Below are positions 1-8,588 of a stretch of DNA of 64,000 nucleotides, piece by piece. The translations under genes and the position numbers were made by a program. Location: assembly GCF_004786035.1 (NCBI RefSeq), contig NZ_CP035088.1:3136001-3200000 (forward strand), read 5' to 3'. The notes beneath the pieces are model-generated. The model was not told where the DNA came from and did no database searches. It saw only the letters and a list, made by a program, of their open reading frames with translations. Source of the DNA: Pseudomonas viciae (GTDB lineage Bacteria; Pseudomonadota; Gammaproteobacteria; Pseudomonadales; Pseudomonadaceae). How positions within the stretch are numbered: position 1 is the stretch's first letter; every line of letters begins with the position of its first letter.

Positions 1-1
1 A

Positions 2-3000
2 GCACGGGATTGGCAACGGGTGCAGCAAACCATTGGGCGTCTGCGCGGCGGCGACGCGCCAGGCAACCTGCACGTTGGAATCACTCAGACCCTCGTGGAT
101 CTGCCGGGTTGGCCAGAGACGATGACGCTGCGCTATCACGAAGGGGTGCAGGTTCACTCTACGGGTGACACGGCAGCTCCGCGCTTCCTCGATCTGAACC
201 AGGCTGATCTGGAGCACGATGGCTGGGCTAATCGCATCCTGGCTGGCCTGAGCGTGAGCGAGCAACGCACACTGCTGGGGCAAAGCCCCCTTGGCCTGCG
301 GCCGGTGGAGAGCAGTCGGCTGTTGGCCGGCCGTTGGGCGACTCACCTGGAACGCAATGTTACCCAGGTGACCGCCACCATGGCCCGGTCCACCGCGCTC
401 GATCCGTTGGCCGTTCCCGTGGCTCGGGCCTTCCCCGGGCTGCCGGAAGCCATGGCCAACGAGCTTGCCAGCCAGGCTCAAGGCCAGGACCTGGTGCGCC
501 TGCGTGCCGGCCGGGTGACGGGTAACCTGGGTAAACAGTGCGTAGAAGCCCTGACTGAGCTGCGCCTGACACGTACGTTGCGTGCTTTGGCGCGCGGAGA
601 AAGTAGCGCCGATCGAGACCGCGTTGTCATGGGCTTGCTGGGCAATATGGCCTCATTACGCGGCCGGTTGCGCTTGCGCCTGGTGTCGAGCGAATTGGCG
701 AGCCCGTTGGAAGTGGGGGAGGAGGGGCCTTTGAAAGTCATTCGCCAGTACGGTGGGGAATACCAGGCCTTTGACGAACAAGGCAATGAACTGGGCGCAG
801 GGTCGAGCCTGGAAGAGGCGCTGTTGAACGCAATGCCGGACGAGGCTCGCAGGGCGCTGGGATTCAACATTTGGGAGGCGGCCAGGCTTCGCCAGGCGCT
901 GCTGGAGCAAGCCCTTGGCGATCGGCAAGGCCTGCGTGCGTTCCTGCGACTCAAGCGCCTGGACAGCGACACGCAAGGCCCGCAATGGCAGAACGGACGC
1001 TTGGGTTATCCGCTCAGCGGGCGCGGAAAACTGCCGTTGCAGGGCTGGCGCCACAACCTGGAGGGGCGTCTCGAGCGACTCTATCCTCACTATGCCGGGG
1101 ATGCCCTCGCGGGGCTTCAGCGTAGCCTGACCGCCCAGGCCGCGCGTGAAGGCCTCAGCTTGAGCGACCTGGTCACCCGGTTGAGCAATGAGTGGGCAAC
1201 GCTGGATGAAGGGCTGCGCCAGTGGGAGGTCCATGAGGGCGTTCACCACCCGGTCGAGAGTCGCTACATCCGTGAGGATATCCTGGCGAATCGTCGCGGC
1301 GTGGCCAACGAAGTCCGCCGCGCCTGGCGGCGTGAACCCGATCCGCGCAGGGAAGACAGCGAGTTGACATTGCGCCTGTCGGGGTGGGACATCGGCAAGC
1401 TCCCGCCGATCCGCGCGCGTTTCACTCATATCGAAGCCCTGACGTTGTCTCACCTGGGCTTGAGTGAGGATCCCTCGGACTTCCTGCGGCTGTTTCCCAA
1501 TATCGAAATGCTGCGTCTGCACGGCAATCACCTCACCGCCGTGCCCGTGGCGGTGGGCGAGTTTCACAATCTGCTGGAGCTGGCATTGGGTAAGAACCCA
1601 CTCAACATGAACGCGGATGTATTTGCCCCCCTGATTGGCGCCAATCGTGCGACCAAACTGCGGATACTGCAGCTCTCCGAGGTGACTGGCGGTGCAGAGC
1701 CTGGCGCCGAGGCCAACATGGTCGCAGCCATCGGCCGCCTGGCTGAGCTGCCCGCCCTGCGTGAACTGGTGTGGTCCGATAACCTGCATTTCACTGCCCA
1801 GCAATTGCAGGCCATTACTGCCTTACCCGGGTTGGAAGCGCTGGACCTGGTGCGCTGCGGCCTGCGCCTGGATGAAGAGGGCAGTGCCTTCCTGCGGACC
1901 GCCACGGCCCTGAAAGATTTGCGCCTGAGTGGCAATAACTGCCGCGATTTACCCAACCTGACGGAGCTCGTCGCCCTGGAAGAGCTGGAATTGGCCTACG
2001 CAGGATTGGAACGGGTGCCGACGATGGCCTTGACGCTGCTATCCAGGCGTTCATCCGACCTGATCTTCCTCGACCTCAAGGGCAACCGCATCACCAACAT
2101 TCAGGATGACCTGCTGCCCGCGCTTGCCAGCATGCCAAGGAGTAATACCCTTGGGTTGGGGATTGAAGACAATCCACTACCCAGCGCCCAGATCAACGCC
2201 CTTCGCGAACTGGACCGTCACGCTTTTCGCTACACGGTCGATGACTGGCTGGATGACTTTCCTGATCTGAAGAAAGCACTGGAAGTTGCCCGGGACGATG
2301 CCGGAGGGCGGCGTTTCATTGACTGGTTTTCCGGCCTCATACGCGACGTCGATGCCAGTGAACCCAACGGGCTGGCCCTGGGATATCGTCAGCGGGCCGC
2401 AGGCATTCTGCAGTACTACACCGGACACTCAAATCTCTATGCCGACCTCTTGATTCGGCTTCCAGACTTTGACCAGCAACTGGGACAACTGCGCACCCGC
2501 CTGCAAGCGCGCGTGCTGGACAGGCTAACACCAGACATCGCCGAACTGGAGGTGCATTTCTTGATGTTCGAGTCCGTCCAACGTGCCCGCCTCGATCCCC
2601 AGGGCGTGCCTTTTGCGCGGTTCCTGGGCACTCAGCACGAGTATTGGAACCGGGTACTGAGCAGCCTCTACCCAGAGGTATCCCAGCGCCGGGCAGCCAC
2701 GACCCGGGAGGGCTTCATCAATTGGCTCAGCGACGCCCAGGACACCTTCGACAGCAATGACCAGATTCCCCGCATAGGGGAAATGACCTGGCGTCCCTAC
2801 CTGGGGTTGATGTCCCGCGATTGGCTCGATGGTCTGGCGATCTGGAACACGGTGGAGGACAGCCTGGTGGATGCCTTCAGCGACCCCGTGGATCCAGCCC
2901 ATTGGCCCCAGGTGCTGTTAGATAACCTGAGGCAACCTGACGCCGACCTGCCCAGCGCCCTGGAGTCAGTCACTCTACCCAACGGCACAGTCTGGCACCG

Positions 3001-3184
3001 TGTGAGACTGGAAGCCGTGGCGGATGTGGATTGGGCGGCGGGTCAGCCGGTGATGCTCACTGAAGATCAATTGCGGCGGACCATGGCCATCTACCGCTCG
3101 GTCAAGAGCCGGGAGATTGAAGCCCTGGTGAGGCGGATAACCACCGAACTGGTCACCCCTTGGTGGTTGTCGCGACGGCAATAG
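2..3184 (+). CDS. Large LRR toxin-like protein (DUF6543/NEL-like family), 5' truncated by window edge
   Basis: The reading frame is open to the left edge, so the start lies outside; a GTG at 20 is only the first internal start-like codon. The visible part is about 1,060 residues. The first ~440 residues are rich in Leu, Arg and Glu and resemble the helical spacer of Pseudomonas 'dermonecrotic toxin domain' LRR proteins. Leucine-rich repeats occupy roughly residues 450-720 (units such as LRLHGNHLTAVP, LRLSGNNCRDLP, LDLKGNRIT). A helical C-terminal part follows, in the position where relatives carry a NEL E3 ubiquitin ligase domain. I find only three cysteines, near residues 173, 613 and 639, and none after the repeats, so the catalytic Cys of NEL enzymes is missing. 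It may be a non-catalytic or divergent effector. Export route and target are not visible. Confidence 0.7.
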   Translation, partial: ARDWQRVQQTIGRLRGGDAPGNLHVGITQTLVDLPGWPETMTLRYHEGVQVHSTGDTAAPRFLDLNQADLEHDGWANRILAGLSVSEQRTLLGQSPLGLRPVESSRLLAGRWATHLERNVTQVTATMARSTALDPLAVPVARAFPGLPEAMANELASQAQGQDLVRLRAGRVTGNLGKQCVEALTELRLTRTLRALARGESSADRDRVVMGLLGNMASLRGRLRLRLVSSELASPLEVGEEGPLKVIRQYGGEYQAFDEQGNELGAGSSLEEALLNAMPDEARRALGFNIWEAARLRQALLEQALGDRQGLRAFLRLKRLDSDTQGPQWQNGRLGYPLSGRGKLPLQGWRHNLEGRLERLYPHYAGDALAGLQRSLTAQAAREGLSLSDLVTRLSNEWATLDEGLRQWEVHEGVHHPVESRYIREDILANRRGVANEVRRAWRREPDPRREDSELTLRLSGWDIGKLPPIRARFTHIEALTLSHLGLSEDPSDFLRLFPNIEMLRLHGNHLTAVPVAVGEFHNLLELALGKNPLNMNADVFAPLIGANRATKLRILQLSEVTGGAEPGAEANMVAAIGRLAELPALRELVWSDNLHFTAQQLQAITALPGLEALDLVRCGLRLDEEGSAFLRTATALKDLRLSGNNCRDLPNLTELVALEELELAYAGLERVPTMALTLLSRRSSDLIFLDLKGNRITNIQDDLLPALASMPRSNTLGLGIEDNPLPSAQINALRELDRHAFRYTVDDWLDDFPDLKKALEVARDDAGGRRFIDWFSGLIRDVDASEPNGLALGYRQRAAGILQYYTGHSNLYADLLIRLPDFDQQLGQLRTRLQARVLDRLTPDIAELEVHFLMFESVQRARLDPQGVPFARFLGTQHEYWNRVLSSLYPEVSQRRAATTREGFINWLSDAQDTFDSNDQIPRIGEMTWRPYLGLMSRDWLDGLAIWNTVEDSLVDAFSDPVDPAHWPQVLLDNLRQPDADLPSALESVTLPNGTVWHRVRLEAVADVDWAAGQPVMLTEDQLRRTMAIYRSVKSREIEALVRRITTELVTPWWLSRRQ

Positions 3185-3252
3185 CTTTCAGGCAGAAGGT
3201 CTTGGCCAGAAAAAAGCCAACCCTCGTTGAGAGGCTGTTCCCAATTGAGTCC

Positions 3253-3373
3253 GTGGCCAGCGAGCTTGCTCCCGTTGGGCTGCGCAACAGCCCTATACGG
3301 TGCAGCAGGAAAAAACCGGCGACAGGTTTTTACGGCTGCTGCGCAGTCGAGCGGGAGCAAGCTCCCTCGCCAC
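3253..3373. repeat. Inverted REP pair (REPIN)
   Basis: The left copy begins GTGGCCAGCGAGCTTGCTCC and runs into a TGCGCAACAG arm. The right copy is its inverse, ending GGGAGCAAGCTCCCTCGCCAC. About 45 bases separate them. A second pair of the same type lies at 14302-14432. The right copy overlaps the 3' end of the methyltransferase gene on the minus strand and supplies its last codons and stop. Confidence 0.8.
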
Positions 3374-4304
3374 AATGGAACACCAACGCTTTCAGGCCAC
3401 ACTCCATATCAGCATCGGGAAATTCCGGGGGATTTGCCAGGCGCTGGTCGAACTTCAAGCCAGGCGCTTCACGGGTGACACCGTCGATGAGAAAGTCCGG
3501 GCCGGTGGCCGGGTCGTTGCTGCAGGCCAGGACCGTGCCGTCGGCGCTCAGCAGTTCCGGCAGGCGGCGCAGGACGCGTTGGTAATCCTTGGTCAGCAGA
3601 AAGCTGCCTTTCTGGAACGTAGGCGGATCGATGATCACCAGGTCATAGGGCCCGCTGTTGATCACCTTGCCCCAGGATTTGAACAAGTCGTGGCCGAGGA
3701 AACTCACCTGGCTCAAGTCATGGCCGTTCAAGCGATGGTTATCGCGGCCGCGGCTCAGGGCCGCGCGGGACATGTCCAGGTTCACCACGTGCTGAGCACC
3801 GCCGGCGATGGCCGCCACCGAAAAACCGCAGGTGTAGGCAAACAGGTTCAGCACGCGTTTGCCGTTGGCATTGGCTCTTACCCAGTCGCGACCGTAGCGC
3901 ATGTCCAGAAACAGGCCGTTGTTCTGTTTTTTGCCCAGGTCGATCCGGTAATGCAGGCCGCCTTCGGTCAGCGTCCATTCGTCGATGGGCTCGCCCACCA
4001 GCCATTGGGTGAGGCTTTGGGGCAGGTAGCGATGTTGCACGGCCAGCGTATGAGCCGCGCTGTGTTGCCAAGCCGGCGAAGCGGTGAGGGCGAGCAGTGT
4101 CGAGATCAAGTCATCCAACTGCCCTGGCGCAGGCTCCTTGAACAGCGAGACCAGCACCACCCCTTGCAACCAGTCGACGGTGATCTGTTCCAGCCCCGGC
4201 CAGCAGCGACCGCGGCCATGGAACAGGCGACGGGTTTCTTGCGGCACCGCGGCCAGTGCCGTCAGTAAATGAGTCTGCAGGGTTTGAAGGGCTTCAGGGT
4301 TCAT
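3330..4304 (-). CDS. Class I SAM-dependent methyltransferase (RlmI/RlmK-like, COG1092 type)
   Basis: A 324-residue protein with the Rossmann SAM-binding signature VLNLFAYTCGFSVAA near residue 150, an acidic strand-2 motif VNLDMSRAAL, and the motif IIDPPTF near 240, all typical of the RlmI/RlmK family that methylates 23S rRNA. The N-terminal ~120 residues are not a clear PUA domain, so the exact substrate (rRNA or another nucleic acid) is open. The last ~14 residues, from CGEGACS onward, are read from the REP copy at 3331-3373, which also gives the stop codon. The gene is monocistronic and convergent with the LRR gene. No strong ribosome binding site is seen before the 4304 start. Confidence 0.8.
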   Translation of the reverse strand: MNPEALQTLQTHLLTALAAVPQETRRLFHGRGRCWPGLEQITVDWLQGVVLVSLFKEPAPGQLDDLISTLLALTASPAWQHSAAHTLAVQHRYLPQSLTQWLVGEPIDEWTLTEGGLHYRIDLGKKQNNGLFLDMRYGRDWVRANANGKRVLNLFAYTCGFSVAAIAGGAQHVVNLDMSRAALSRGRDNHRLNGHDLSQVSFLGHDLFKSWGKVINSGPYDLVIIDPPTFQKGSFLLTKDYQRVLRRLPELLSADGTVLACSNDPATGPDFLIDGVTREAPGLKFDQRLANPPEFPDADMECGLKALVFHCGEGACSRSTAQQP

Positions 4305-4357
4305 CAGGCAAGGCCGGCAATTCGAAAGGCCGGCATTTTAACCACAGCACGTTCTTC

Positions 4358-4387
4358 TGTGGCGAGGGAGCAAGCTCCCTTGCCACA
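4358..4387. repeat. REP palindrome, single copy
   Basis: A near-perfect 30-base palindrome (TGTGGCGAGGGAGCAAGC and its inverse, one mismatch) between two minus-strand genes. It is the same family as those at 12129 and 21271. Confidence 0.85.
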
Positions 4388-4397
4388 AACGTACTGA

Positions 4398-5174
4398 TTA
4401 ACCACCGCTGGTGGCCAGCGCACTCGCCACCTGCTGCGGCTGGCAGTTGAGATAGGCCGAACGCTTGAGCCAGCCCGGGTCCGGGTACCAGGAAAACATG
4501 AATTGACCGCCCTTGAGCCTGTCGATTACCTGGCGCGCCACCTGGGGGCGCACGGCCGGGCAACCCAGGCTGCGCCCGATACGGCCCTGGCGCGCGCTCC
4601 ACAGCGGGTTCACATAGTCGGCGGCATGGATCACGATTGCGCGGTCACGGGCCAGGTCATTGAAGCCCGGTTCCAGGCCGTCCATGCGCAGCGAGTAACC
4701 GTGGGCACCCTGATAGCTTTCCTGGGTGCGAAACAGGCCCAGGCTGGACTGGAAACTGCCCAGGCGATTGGAAAATTGCGTAGCGAAGTTTTCCCCGGAT
4801 TTCTGCCCGTGGGCCACCAGATCGCGCAACACCAGTTTCTTCTGGCGCAGGTCGAAGATCCACAGGCGACGGGCCGTGGAGGGTTGCGAATAGTCGATGA
4901 CCGCCAGGTGACGGGCCTGGCTGGCGCCATTGGCGACCGCGCATTGCATGGCACTCAGGGCACTTTTCAGTGCCTGGGGATTGAGTTCCGGCGCTGCGTG
5001 GGCGAGGCTGTTGTAAAGAAGTTGAGAATTTGCCTTTTCGGCCATTGCCGGACTGCACATCACCCCAAGGCTGGTCATGACCAGGCACGCTCGGCGCAAA
5101 ACGCTCAGCACGGATGAAAAATTCCCACGGTGGTGTTGGTCTGCGGCATCCCGTCCGGTTTTGTGTGTATGCAT
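4398..5174 (-). CDS. Murein L,D-transpeptidase catalytic-domain protein (periplasmic)
   Basis: From the ATG at 5174 the product has 258 residues. An upstream start at 5249 is possible but would overlap the divergent gene at 5242. A basic then hydrophobic stretch ending SPAMA is a signal peptide. The mature part carries the histidine in VIHAADYV and the cysteine in GRSLGCPAV, matching the H...SxGC catalytic pattern of YkuD-like L,D-transpeptidases, here of the shorter 'murein L,D-transpeptidase catalytic domain' family (PF13645 type). It probably acts on peptidoglycan stem peptides or lipoprotein links in the periplasm. It is divergent from a larger L,D-transpeptidase at 5242, so the intergenic segment may co-regulate both. 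Confidence 0.82.
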   Translation of the reverse strand: MHTHKTGRDAADQHHRGNFSSVLSVLRRACLVMTSLGVMCSPAMAEKANSQLLYNSLAHAAPELNPQALKSALSAMQCAVANGASQARHLAVIDYSQPSTARRLWIFDLRQKKLVLRDLVAHGQKSGENFATQFSNRLGSFQSSLGLFRTQESYQGAHGYSLRMDGLEPGFNDLARDRAIVIHAADYVNPLWSARQGRIGRSLGCPAVRPQVARQVIDRLKGGQFMFSWYPDPGWLKRSAYLNCQPQQVASALATSGG

Positions 5175-5241
5175 GATGGCGGGTCGTACCTGTCGCAAAG
5201 TTTGACCGTCAACGAGACGGCCATGGATTGGAGTAAAGCAG

Positions 5242-6804
5242 TTGTTCAAAAAGTCCGCATGTTACCTGAGCCTTTTATTGCTCACTGCGCCATTGGTCGC
5301 GACAGCCGAGGACGGCGATCCGGCATTGGTGCAAACCACCCTGGCACAATTGTCCGTTGCGTGCCCGGAGGTGGCGGCGGGCGTCGACTTTCCGACGATG
5401 ATGAGCTTGCAGGCGTTTTATCAGCAAAACGCAGGCCAGGCCGTCTGGTCGGACGACGAACGATTGATGGCGTTGCGGGTTCAGTTGCAGCAACTGGCCG
5501 ATGACGGCCTGGACCCGACGCGCTACAGCCTGCCGGTCGAAGGTGCGGCCCAGAGCGCCCATTGTGTCGATATCGCCATTAGCCAGCGCTACCTGCAAGC
5601 CTTGTATGACCTGCGTTTCGGCTACCTGCCCCAGGACCGTCTGGAGCCGGTGTGGAAGGCCTACCCGCAGCCACTAGACCGTCAGGCCGTGGTGCTGGCC
5701 ATCGCCGGGCCGGGCGTGGAGAACCCGGCAGAGGCCTTTGAACAGGCCCGACCGACCCTGGAGCTGTATCGCAACCTGCGCGGGCTCTATGCCCGGCTAC
5801 GGCAACAGCCCTTGGCCGACTGGCCGCCTGTGCCTGGCGGACCGCTGTTGCAACCGGACAAGCAGGACGCCCGCGTACCCGTCCTGGCCCAGCGACTGTT
5901 CAATGAAGGTTACCTGAGCGCGCCGCCGCTGCTCACCGACGAGCATTACAGCCCCACGCTGGTGGAGGCAATGAAGAGCTTCCAGCTCCAGCATTCCCTG
6001 CAAGCCGACGGCGTGGTGGGGCCGTGGACCGTCACCGAGCTGAATATCAGCCCGGCCATGCGCCGCGAACAGTTGCGCATCAACCTGGAGCGCATGCGCT
6101 GGCTGGCCCAGGATCTGGAACCCGACAGCGTGCTGGTCAACGTGGCGGCGGCGCAGTTGACGGTTTACCAGGCCGGCGCGCCAGTCTGGCAAACCCGAAC
6201 CCAGGTCGGTCGTGCGCAACGACAAACACCCCTGATCAAATCCCAGGTCACCCGTCTGACGCTCAACCCGACCTGGACCATTCCGCCGACCATCATGCGC
6301 GAAGACAAACTGCCCGAGATCCGCCGCGATCCAGAGTTTCTCACTCGACATAACCTGAGGATTCTCGATCGCGATGGCCTGCCGCTGCTGGCCTCCGACA
6401 TCGACTGGGAACATCCGGGCGACCTGATGCTGCGTCAGGATCCCGGTCCGAAGAACCCCTTGGGCAAAATGGCGGTCCGCTTTCCCAACCCGTTCTCCGT
6501 GTACCTGCATGACACACCGAGCCAGTCACTGTTCGTCAAAGGCCCCCGCGCGTTCAGTTCAGGCTGTGTGCGGATCGAACAAGTGATGCACTTGCGAGAC
6601 CTGCTGGTGAGTCCGGCTGAACGTGCCCGCACCGACACACTGCTGGCCACCGAGTTGACCCATGAGTTCAGGCTGGCCAGGCCCGTGCCGATCCTGCTGG
6701 GATACTGGACGGTGCAAGCGGACAACCAGGGCCAGGCGGTGTACATCCCGGACATCTATGGGCGTGATGTAGCGCTGTCCGCTGCTCATGGCCGGGCGCT
6801 CTGA
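5242..6804 (+). CDS. L,D-transpeptidase, YcbB/LdtD-like, with peptidoglycan-binding domain
   Basis: A 520-residue secreted enzyme. It starts at a TTG preceded by GGAG with 8-base spacing; the signal peptide is MFKKSACYLSLLLLTAPLVA. Residues ~25-230 are the scaffold region of YcbB-type enzymes. A PG_binding_1 motif lies near 235-285 (SFQLQHSLQADGVVGPWTV). The YkuD domain spans about 295-460, with the histidine in YLHDTPSQ and the cysteine in FSSGCVRIEQ. The family makes 3-3 (meso-DAP to meso-DAP) crosslinks and can bypass D,D-transpeptidases. Size and domain order fit E. coli LdtD. It stands alone on the plus strand and is convergent with the flavoprotein gene 2 bases downstream. Confidence 0.9.
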   Translation: MFKKSACYLSLLLLTAPLVATAEDGDPALVQTTLAQLSVACPEVAAGVDFPTMMSLQAFYQQNAGQAVWSDDERLMALRVQLQQLADDGLDPTRYSLPVEGAAQSAHCVDIAISQRYLQALYDLRFGYLPQDRLEPVWKAYPQPLDRQAVVLAIAGPGVENPAEAFEQARPTLELYRNLRGLYARLRQQPLADWPPVPGGPLLQPDKQDARVPVLAQRLFNEGYLSAPPLLTDEHYSPTLVEAMKSFQLQHSLQADGVVGPWTVTELNISPAMRREQLRINLERMRWLAQDLEPDSVLVNVAAAQLTVYQAGAPVWQTRTQVGRAQRQTPLIKSQVTRLTLNPTWTIPPTIMREDKLPEIRRDPEFLTRHNLRILDRDGLPLLASDIDWEHPGDLMLRQDPGPKNPLGKMAVRFPNPFSVYLHDTPSQSLFVKGPRAFSSGCVRIEQVMHLRDLLVSPAERARTDTLLATELTHEFRLARPVPILLGYWTVQADNQGQAVYIPDIYGRDVALSAAHGRAL

Positions 6805-6806
6805 GG

Positions 6807-7427
6807 TCAAACGCTAGTGAGCTGCGCGGCCTCTTCGACTGTCGCGAACAAGCGCTGGCCGATGAGGTTGGCAGTGTCCAGGTGCAGTGCGGGATCAAGG
6901 GTTTCCGACTCGAGCAAACGCTGGGAACTCACCACGCGAGCGCCGCAGTAATCGAAGATGCCATGCTCGATTTGTGTGGTCATCGCCTCACCATAGCCGT
7001 GGCGTAGAAAGGCGTCGGCATCGGCGCCCCCCACCTCTACCAGATGCACCCGCAAGCGCTGCAGCTTTTTGCGCAACGGCTGATCGAGACTGAAATCGAA
7101 TGCCCAACCGTTGGAAAATACCCGGTCGATCCAGCCCTTGAGCAGTGCCGGCATTGACCACCAATAGATGGGGTAGACCAGTACCAGCGCGTCGGCCCGC
7201 TCGATTCTGCCTTGCTCGGCCAGCACATCCGGCGGCGGCGAGGCTTCGCGGCGGTGAACCGCGTGATCGGCGAGACTGAAACGCGGATCGAAGCCTTCGG
7301 CGGCCAGGTCAGCTATCTCGAAGGTGTGATCGGGATTGGCCTGGGTAATGCCTTTGGCAATCTTCCCGGCGAGGCTATGGGTGAGGGAACGAGGATCGTG
7401 ATGAGCGACGACGATAAGTGCGTGCAT
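6807..7427 (-). CDS. NAD(P)H-dependent oxidoreductase, flavodoxin-like fold (KefF/NQO-like)
   Basis: A 206-residue protein of the Flavodoxin_2 family. It has an N-terminal flavin-binding loop, HHDPRSLTHSLA, and the family motif YPIYWWSMPALLKGWIDRVF. Relatives reduce quinones, azo or nitro compounds by two-electron transfer, protecting against redox cyclers. Its start has a good AGGAG site. It is divergent from the TetR gene at 7515, and the 87-base gap holds two TTAC-N5-GTAA sites. It is therefore very likely the regulated target of that repressor. The inducer is unknown. Confidence 0.85.
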   Translation of the reverse strand: MHALIVVAHHDPRSLTHSLAGKIAKGITQANPDHTFEIADLAAEGFDPRFSLADHAVHRREASPPPDVLAEQGRIERADALVLVYPIYWWSMPALLKGWIDRVFSNGWAFDFSLDQPLRKKLQRLRVHLVEVGGADADAFLRHGYGEAMTTQIEHGIFDYCGARVVSSQRLLESETLDPALHLDTANLIGQRLFATVEEAAQLTSV

Positions 7428-7480
7428 GGCGAAAACTCCTGCTGGCGACGAAGACTTGAAAGCGGGTATGCTCGCTTAAG

Positions 7481-7507
7481 TTACCTTTAGTAAGTTACGG
7501 TTGGTAA
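7481..7507. promoter_or_regulatory. Tandem TetR operator candidate
   Basis: Two 13-base inverted repeats, TTACCTTTAGTAA (7481-7493) and TTACGGTTGGTAA (7495-7507), share the form TTAC-N5-GTAA and are one base apart. They sit in the divergent gap and end 7 bases before the TetR start codon, a layout suited to repression of both genes. Binding is inferred. Confidence 0.65.
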
Positions 7508-7514
7508 AGTTAGC

Positions 7515-8138
7515 ATGTCAAGCACCGGAGAAAATTCACCGACTTCACCTCGTCGTCGCCTCTCGCGGGAAGACCGGCAACGGCAGCTGCTGGACGTCGC
7601 CTGGCGGCTGGTACGGGAGGAGGGCAGCGAAGCGCTGACCCTGGCCCGGCTTGCGGAACAGGCCGGGGTGACCAAGCCCATCGTCTATGACCATTTCGTC
7701 AGCCGTTCCGGGTTGTTGGCGGCGCTGTACCAGGATTTCGATGCCCGCCAGACCGCGCTCATGGACGCCGCCCTTGAAGCGAGCGAGCCGACGTTGCAAA
7801 GCCGCGCGGCGGTGATTGCCGCGTCCTATGTCGAATGCGTGCTGTTGCAGGGCCGAGAGATTCCGGGAGTGATCGCTGCGTTGACCAGCTCGCCGGAGCT
7901 GGAGCGGATCAAGCGGGAGTACGAGGCCATTTTCCTGGACAAATGCCGAGCGGTGCTGGAACCGTTTGCCGGTCCAAGGGGCATCGCCCAGGCCAGCCTA
8001 CGGGCGATGCTTGGGGCGGCGGAGGCACTGTCCAATGCGGCCGCCACCGGGGAAATCAGCGCGGCCGAAGCAAAGGAAGAACTCTTTGTGAGCATCGTTG
8101 CGATGGTCGATAGAACCGCCAACATCCCTTCAAGCTGA
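7515..8138 (+). CDS. TetR/AcrR family transcriptional regulator
   Basis: A 207-residue protein with an N-terminal helix-turn-helix (LTLARLAEQAGVTKPIVYDH, residues ~37-56) followed by the helix that opens the ligand domain. Length and layout are standard for TetR repressors. It is divergent from the flavodoxin-fold oxidoreductase, with the tandem operator between them, so it probably represses that gene and itself. The C-terminal ligand domain gives no clue to the inducer. Confidence 0.88.
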   Translation: MSSTGENSPTSPRRRLSREDRQRQLLDVAWRLVREEGSEALTLARLAEQAGVTKPIVYDHFVSRSGLLAALYQDFDARQTALMDAALEASEPTLQSRAAVIAASYVECVLLQGREIPGVIAALTSSPELERIKREYEAIFLDKCRAVLEPFAGPRGIAQASLRAMLGAAEALSNAAATGEISAAEAKEELFVSIVAMVDRTANIPSS

Positions 8139-8396
8139 CCCACCGCCATCGCGAGCAAGCTCGCTCCCACAAGGGAACTGTCGTGAACTCCAATCTCGCG
8201 GTCACCCACAAAGCTGCACTTTTATGAAGCCGGTGGGCGGTGGGTCGCACCATGGGAAGGCAATCGCCAGCGCTTGGAAGCTGGATGTCGGGGCAAGTTT
8301 ATGTGCCTGGCTGAGCGGACGCCTTCGCGAGCAAGCCCGCTCCCACAGGGATTTCAGGCGCCAGCGAGGTAGTGGAGTCAGAGTGTTGGGGAAGCT
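8139..8396. other. Non-coding region with two REP copies
   Basis: No convincing gene is seen. It holds two REP elements of the CGCGAGCAAGC..GCTCCCACA family, at about 8149-8171 and 8323-8350, in the same orientation. Any NtrC site for the sigma-54 promoter downstream would be expected here, but I do not see a clear one. Confidence 0.6.
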
Positions 8397-8412
8397 TGGC
8401 ACGCTCGCTGCA
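8397..8412 (+). promoter_or_regulatory. Sigma-54 (-24/-12) promoter of nirBD
   Basis: TGGCACGCTCGCTGCA matches the RpoN consensus TGGCAYRNNNNTTGCW with one change (CTGC for TTGC). Transcription would start near 8424, giving a leader of about 200 bases before nirB. NtrC/RpoN control of nitrite assimilation is established in related bacteria; its use here is inferred. Confidence 0.65.
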
Positions 8413-8504
8413 AGAGGCTATCCAGGTCCACCGCGAACACAATTGAGTGGGCAGCCCCGTCGGTCAACGAAGATCGAGCGCCAGCAGGCCGGGGAGTCAC
8501 GGTA

Positions 8505-8588
8505 GGTCAGGGCGTAGTCGCCGGGCCGATACCGCACAGAACAGGCAAAGACGCCTGGAACCGCAAGGTTTCAGGCGTCTTTTTTTTT
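8505..8588 (+). promoter_or_regulatory. nirB leader attenuator, ANTAR (NasT)-type candidate
   Basis: A small hairpin at 8542-8557, CAGGC-AAAGAC-GCCTG, has a six-base loop with A at position 1 and G at position 4, the pattern recognised by ANTAR proteins such as NasT. It shares bases 8547-8557 with the 5' arm of the terminator at 8547-8582, so the two folds exclude each other. A weaker upstream hairpin (8505-8527, stem GGTC/GGCC plus GGC/GCC, loop GTAGTC) could be the first member of the pair, with G rather than A at loop position 1 and a 14-base linker. Confidence 0.55.
8547..8588 (+). terminator. Intrinsic terminator in the nirB leader
   Basis: A 16-bp hairpin whose arms begin AAAGACGCCTG and end CAGGCGTCTTT, with one G-T pair and a GCAA tetraloop, followed by a run of T to 8588. 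It lies 40 bases before the nirB start and downstream of the sigma-54 promoter, so it should abort leader transcripts unless antiterminated. Confidence 0.85.

Noticed and set aside
3300..4268. 322-codon plus-strand frame opposite the methyltransferase
   Set aside because: Shadow of the methyltransferase and REP sequence; no family features.
8221..8270. GGTGGGTCGCACC as an NtrC site upstream of nirB
   Set aside because: Half-sites are arranged differently from the GCAC-N7-GTGC form, so I do not claim it.
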